Both the position numbers and the translations under genes were made by a program. The notes under the pieces are model-generated. The model was given only the letters and a program-made list of their open reading frames with translations, had not been told where the DNA came from and searched no databases. 47,878 nucleotides of DNA from positions 1 to 47,878 of the forward strand of contig CALKUU010000047.1 of assembly GCA_937996665.1 (NCBI GenBank), given 5' to 3'. This stretch comes from an uncultured Xenococcaceae cyanobacterium (GTDB lineage Bacteria; Cyanobacteriota; Cyanobacteriia; Cyanobacteriales; Xenococcaceae). The first letter of the stretch is position 1. Each line of letters begins with the position of its first letter. This document shows, one piece after another, positions 43,821-47,878 of the stretch.

Positions 43821-45593
43821 ATGAGTAGCACTTCTCTAATTAGTAACCGTTATCGAATTCTTGAAACTATTGCTAGGGGAGGTTTCGGTGAAACTTATTT
43901 GGTGGAAGATTTACACCTACCATCAGGCAGAAAATGCGTTTTAAAGAAATTAAAGCCTGTTGTTGAGAAAGCTCAAATTTCTGGCTGGATTAAAGAAAGA
44001 TTTCAAATTGAAGCTGCAACCTTAGAAGAATTAGGTTCTGCTAATCAACAAATTCCTGAACTTTATGCTTACTTTTCTGAAGAAGAACAATTCTATCTAG
44101 TTCAAGAATGGGTACAAGGGGAAACCCTCGCGCAGCAATGGCAGAGAACAGGAAATTTTTCCGAGCAAGAGGTAGTTAATGTTTTGGCTAAAACCTTGCC
44201 AATTCTCGACTTCATTCATAGCCGCAAAATAATTCACCGCGATCTCAAACCTGATAATTTAATTATTCGCACTCAAGATAATCTCCCGGTCTTAATTGAT
44301 TTCGGTGCAGTCAAAGAAACCATGAGTACGATCATGGCTGAACCGCAAAGTGTTAGTAAAATGTCGGCAGTAATTGGCACCCCTGGTTATATGCCCTCGG
44401 AGCAAGCAGCAGGACGTCCAGTCTATTCGAGCGATCTCTACAGCTTAGGTCTAACTGCAATTTTTCTGCTCACGGGTAAATCCCCTCAAGATTTAGAGAT
44501 TGATCCCAGCTCAGGAGAATTTATTTGGCAAGATCCAAATTTAGATATTAGTCCTCAACTCAGGGACATTTTAAGCCAAGCGATTCGTTTTCACCCTCGC
44601 GATCGCTTCTCCCAGGCAAGAGACATGTTAGCAGCATTGCAACATGCATACGAGCCAAATCATCACGAAAAGAATAATCACCCTAAAGTCCCAACCAAAG
44701 CAACAGTAAAGGTTGCACCTGCTCTCAAAGACGATGGCAAAAGCTTTATGGGCACAGTAGCTTACAATCAAGCGCGTAATATTCCTCGCCCAGAAAACAA
44801 ACAAAAACCAGGATTGTTAACTAAAGTTTTCTGGTTTTTCTTAATTGCAGGCGGAATCACAGTAGGAACTTTTGCTACTGGTCTTTATGCCCTTAATAAT
44901 TGGTGGCAAGGTCGCCAAGAGGCAATTTCCAAAACTCAAGTGGAGCCAAAAGATCAACCAAAGGTCGTTCTGTCTAAACCTGATAAGCAATCGACTTCGC
45001 CGACTAAAGAAGAAAACACCATTCGAATCAGCGACCTCTTCAAAACAGATCAAGAACCTAATTTAGAAAAAGAAGCAAAAACTGAGCAAACTTCAACCTC
45101 AGAACCTGAGACTCAACAACCTGAACCAGTAGTTGCCCCCGAAAAAAGACCAGATGTCTTTGTCCAAACCAAAACTCTCGATCAACCCAAAGTCAGTCTG
45201 CAAATCTTATCGACCGGCATAACCGAAGCAGAATTACTGAATATCTTAGGTCAACCTTCTACCTCTAGAAATGACCCCAAAAACAATGGCAAGATCCTAA
45301 TTTACCAAGACAAAAATAGCAGCAATACCAATTTTGCTTACCATGCCAATAGCAAAGGCAAAATCCGACAAGCAAATATAGCTCTCTCTTCAGATTTGAG
45401 CTTAGGCATCATGCAAGATAGTATGGCTAAATTATTGGGAGGAACTCCTTCTGTCGATGCTAAAAACAAACTTCGTGCTGTTTATGATCGCAAAACCAGT
45501 CGCCAGTCTTTCAGCATTAATCGACTCCAAGGCAGCATTTATCGAGATTATAAAAACCGAGTCAATATTTCAGTGTGGGAAAAAAATTCCTAG
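43821..45593 (+). CDS. Membrane-anchored Ser/Thr protein kinase with extracytoplasmic C-terminal domain
   Basis: The 590-residue protein carries a Hanks-type kinase domain (1-275): glycine loop IARGGFGETYLV, ATP-binding Lys42 in CVLKKLKP, catalytic Asp141 in IIHRDLKPDNLII, DFG at 160-162, and the activation-segment GTPGYMPSEQAAG. A basic linker precedes one membrane helix (about 338-360). An acidic/Pro/Gln-rich linker follows, then a globular domain (about 455-590) with TGITEAELLNILGQPSTSRN and KLRAVYDRKTSRQSFSINRL. I recall this C-terminal domain from other cyanobacterial kinases. The kinase is probably inside and the C-terminal domain outside. Substrates are unknown. It lies after the GIY-YIG-like and CHAT-CHASE2 genes on the same strand. 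Confidence 0.9.
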   Translation: MSSTSLISNRYRILETIARGGFGETYLVEDLHLPSGRKCVLKKLKPVVEKAQISGWIKERFQIEAATLEELGSANQQIPELYAYFSEEEQFYLVQEWVQGETLAQQWQRTGNFSEQEVVNVLAKTLPILDFIHSRKIIHRDLKPDNLIIRTQDNLPVLIDFGAVKETMSTIMAEPQSVSKMSAVIGTPGYMPSEQAAGRPVYSSDLYSLGLTAIFLLTGKSPQDLEIDPSSGEFIWQDPNLDISPQLRDILSQAIRFHPRDRFSQARDMLAALQHAYEPNHHEKNNHPKVPTKATVKVAPALKDDGKSFMGTVAYNQARNIPRPENKQKPGLLTKVFWFFLIAGGITVGTFATGLYALNNWWQGRQEAISKTQVEPKDQPKVVLSKPDKQSTSPTKEENTIRISDLFKTDQEPNLEKEAKTEQTSTSEPETQQPEPVVAPEKRPDVFVQTKTLDQPKVSLQILSTGITEAELLNILGQPSTSRNDPKNNGKILIYQDKNSSNTNFAYHANSKGKIRQANIALSSDLSLGIMQDSMAKLLGGTPSVDAKNKLRAVYDRKTSRQSFSINRLQGSIYRDYKNRVNISVWEKNS

Positions 45594-45644
45594 CCAGAGC
45601 TAATCAAAATCTCGCAACCAAGAAAATTCTCCCGCTGCACTTGA

Positions 45645-46442
45645 TTATTCTGCCTGGCGATAGAACTGAGGTAACTTGACCGCAGCAATAGAACTAATCG
45701 GCTGCTTACTTTTAGCGATCGCAGGAGTTACTCTTTCTTTTTCTTCTCTAGATAGATTAACTTCGTCTACTTGATGTTTGGCGACGTTAACTTCTCCATA
45801 ACTAGCAGACCAAGCCTGAATCGGCTCATTTCGCACATTAGTAAACGCTCTTTCGGGAGCAGGATCAACTTGAGCTTGAGCAAATTGATATTTTTGACGC
45901 TCTAAACGAGTGGTTAACTCTTTAATTGTTTGGGTTTTGTCACTTAAATCAAGATCTTTCTCGACAATAGCATTCCGCAACTGCACAAATTCTTGATCTA
46001 GTTGGCTAGTTTTCTGTTGAGAAGTTTCCAGTTGTAAAGTCAGATTCTCAATTGTCGCTTTCTGGTTATGTATTTCTCGTTCGTAGCCAATCAGTTTCTG
46101 AGAAAATTCGGCTATTTCCTCTTCATAGCGATTAATTTTTTCAGCTTGCTTAGCCGAATAGACATTATTGCTCTGCAAACTTTTTTCCTGCTCTGCTAAA
46201 GACTGATTAGTTTCGATAACTTCTTGTTCCAATTGAAAAACTTTTTTCAACAATTTGCGGTTATGTTCTCTTAATTTATGAGCTAGTTTATGCCAATTAA
46301 TATTCTTCTCATGATCTTGAATTTCAGGATTTGCCGATTTTGACTCTGGATTAGATTCTTCTTGAATAGAAGAATCTTCTTCGTCGGGAGCAAAATGAGC
46401 AATTAAATTCTCCGCGGACAACTTATTATCAAATTCACTCAT
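45645..46442 (-). CDS. Coiled-coil protein, function unknown
   Basis: The 265-residue protein has an acidic, low-complexity N-terminus (DEEDSSIQEESNPES) and then a coiled coil from about 48 to 190, rich in Gln, Glu, Lys and Leu with long heptads such as LKKVFQLEQEVIETNQSLAE and TIENLTLQLETSQQKTSQL. The C-terminal 70 residues are basic and proline-containing. No membrane helix or signal peptide is seen. It might be a structural or cell-division-associated scaffold; there is no family assignment. It converges with the kinase gene, separated by 51 bases, and is followed upstream by csaB on the same strand. Confidence 0.65.
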   Translation of the reverse strand: MSEFDNKLSAENLIAHFAPDEEDSSIQEESNPESKSANPEIQDHEKNINWHKLAHKLREHNRKLLKKVFQLEQEVIETNQSLAEQEKSLQSNNVYSAKQAEKINRYEEEIAEFSQKLIGYEREIHNQKATIENLTLQLETSQQKTSQLDQEFVQLRNAIVEKDLDLSDKTQTIKELTTRLERQKYQFAQAQVDPAPERAFTNVRNEPIQAWSASYGEVNVAKHQVDEVNLSREEKERVTPAIAKSKQPISSIAAVKLPQFYRQAE

Positions 46443-46669
46443 GGTTGGTTAAATAAATGTAATATTTCTCAAGCCTAGTTACAGTAACTTAATATTTCTA
46501 CAGGACTATATTTTTTACCTTAATCAATAGGAATAAATTACTAGTCTCAGGTCTTTATTTCAGATTAAGCTTTGGTCAAATACAGCTTATACCCTCACTT
46601 TCAAATTGCCAAGTCAATTATTTACTCTTGAAATTAAGGTAATTATTTTGCTAGTAAATATAAGCCCTC

Positions 46670-47707
46670 TCACAAAAATTCAGATAGTAACTTTTGATGA
46701 GTTAAAGCTTGACTCTTAATTGTTTTAATACTATCAATTTTTAAAAAATTAGCCTTATTAAAATGCTCAATCCAAACATTTGTAATTATTTCTACACTAT
46801 TAGGGATTTCTGCCATCTCCCAACCAGGAAACTCGTATTCCATCATTAACTGGCTAACCTTAGGATCGTAACTCAGGGCAAAACAAGCAGATTGTTCAGC
46901 AGCAGCCATAATCAAACTATGTAACCGCATCCCGATTGTCATGGATACATGCTGGAATAAACCTTTTAGTTCTCTGGGATCTTGCAAAGAAATAATTTGA
47001 CTAGTTTCAGGAAGATCTTGATGGAGCTTCTTGGCGATCGCTAAATCTTTGGCTGCTTGGAAAGGAACGAGCAAGATAAAAGTATTAGTTTGTTCTTGAA
47101 AAGATTGCAGAGCTTTACTGAGAAGTTCTAGACGTTGGGGAGTAAGTTCAGGATGCGATCGCAAATTCACAGCAACTTTAGGTGCATCTGATTTAATTAC
47201 GTCACTAGGAATAGATTTACTGGTTAATGCCCACACAGGATCGGGAGCAACCAGAGGCTCCATCTGCCAATCTCTGACTAACTTAGCTGAAGCCTCATCT
47301 CTGACACTAACAGCATCACAACCAAGCAAAACATTACTAGTTAGCCACTTAGTAAAACTACGATTTAAAGGACCAATTCCCTGCGCCCAAGCGATCGTCT
47401 TCAGACCCTGTTGTTGAGCTAAAGCCATCAAACCACCGTAGTAAATCGGACTAGCAAAGCTAGTCGCATCTTGCATCAAACTACCGCCTCCCCAAATAAA
47501 GCAATCTGATTGTTTGAGTGCTTTCCACACAGCAAAGCTAGATTTGCGCGGACAACTAGCCACATCATAGAGTTTGCGAGTTTCGGCTGGATTAGCAGAT
47601 AGCACAATCGGCTTAACTTCTGGAGGCAGCATTTGCAGGAGAGACACGAGTAAAGCTTCATCACCAGCATTGCCTTGTCCATAGTAGCCACATAATAATG
47701 CTTTCAT
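46670..47707 (-). CDS. csaB: Polysaccharide pyruvyl transferase CsaB
   Basis: CsaB adds ketal-linked pyruvate to secondary cell-wall polysaccharide, which in several bacteria anchors S-layer (SLH) proteins. The 345-residue protein begins KALLCGYYGQGNAGDEALLV. It has FIWGGGSLMQDATSFASPIY, IAWAQGIGPLNRSFTKW and the C-terminal segment MTIGMRLHSLIMAAAEQSACFALSYDPKV (partly quoted here), with the conserved His in RLHSL. All are CsaB hallmarks. The length matches. Pyruvylated polymers binding SLH domains would suit cyanobacteria, whose outer-membrane porins have SLH domains. The ATG at 47707 starts at the conserved N-terminus. Confidence 0.9.
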   Translation of the reverse strand: MKALLCGYYGQGNAGDEALLVSLLQMLPPEVKPIVLSANPAETRKLYDVASCPRKSSFAVWKALKQSDCFIWGGGSLMQDATSFASPIYYGGLMALAQQQGLKTIAWAQGIGPLNRSFTKWLTSNVLLGCDAVSVRDEASAKLVRDWQMEPLVAPDPVWALTSKSIPSDVIKSDAPKVAVNLRSHPELTPQRLELLSKALQSFQEQTNTFILLVPFQAAKDLAIAKKLHQDLPETSQIISLQDPRELKGLFQHVSMTIGMRLHSLIMAAAEQSACFALSYDPKVSQLMMEYEFPGWEMAEIPNSVEIITNVWIEHFNKANFLKIDSIKTIKSQALTHQKLLSEFL

Positions 47708-47878
47708 TTTGCTAGTTTCTGCCTTGTGTCCAAATCATACTTGTGCCTAGATCATACAGGTGATTTCAACTTTTGCCATTGCCAACATCATTCGTTTAAA
47801 AAATTAGTGCGAGTTGTCAACTTACCAAGGATTTGCTTTCTTTCGATTAAGCCAAAGCTGCGACTGTCATCACTATGC
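47708..47878. other. End of window, upstream of csaB
   Basis: The final 171 bases hold the csaB upstream region. No gene start, RNA or repeat can be recognised before the window ends. Confidence 0.5.

Noticed and set aside
1-47878. CRISPR array, prophage or transposon
   Set aside because: No regularly spaced repeats, integrase, transposase or phage structural genes were seen on either strand.

Overview
The window is about 48 kb of cyanobacterial chromosome. Direct signs are the many copies of the octamer GCGATCGC (HIP1, a cyanobacterial hallmark), an A+T-rich base composition, and genes confined to or typical of cyanobacteria: sasA (circadian output kinase), a ccmK-type carboxysome shell gene, ebsA, the AroH-type chorismate mutase, and DUF928-, DUF1822- and DUF2656-like proteins. 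The gene content fits a unicellular or baeocyte-forming lineage, but nothing here fixes the genus. No phage, transposase, integron or CRISPR array is visible.

Layout. 1-6.3 kb: recJ and fmt converge with a shared TTAA stop; sasA and a GH57 branching enzyme are divergent. 6.3-8.0 kb: a gene-free AT-rich stretch. 8.0-9.1 kb: a membrane acyltransferase. 9.3-13.6 kb: a minus-strand series read as sppA, aroH, trpB, RNase D, rhomboid. 13.7-15.4 kb: an EamA transporter followed closely by a PhyH-type dioxygenase. 15.5-21.1 kb: minus-strand [2Fe-2S] ferredoxin, UPF0182, DUF2656-like, methyltransferase and a small membrane protein. 21.2-26.4 kb: an MprF-like membrane protein, gatC, an RNA methylase, ddl (carrying an in-frame GC-rich hairpin insert) and a DUF928 secreted protein. 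26.5-31.2 kb: a LuxR-type response regulator, tRNA-Pro(GGG) with a clear terminator, lepA and a secreted protein. 32.0-35.7 kb: hisF, a small membrane protein, tRNA-Gly(TCC), an HMA protein, a BioD/DRTGG protein and ebsA. 35.8-38.3 kb: two conserved-looking unknowns, a lone ccmK4-like gene and rnc. 38.5-45.6 kb: a signalling block of sigma-like factor, DUF1822 protein, CHAT-CHASE2 membrane protein, GIY-YIG-like protein and Ser/Thr kinase. 45.6-47.7 kb: a coiled-coil protein and csaB.

Most genes are housekeeping: DNA repair, translation (fmt, gatC, lepA, tRNAs), Trp/Phe/Tyr and His synthesis, cell-wall synthesis, glycogen, RNA processing. The most distinctive part is 38.46-42.99 kb. There a sigma-70-like protein, a DUF1822 protein and a CHAT protease-like domain fused to a membrane CHASE2 sensor lie in one direction, behind a tandemly repeated ribosome-site sequence. 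This looks like a candidate surface-sensing, protease-linked transcription switch. Its function is inferred, not shown.
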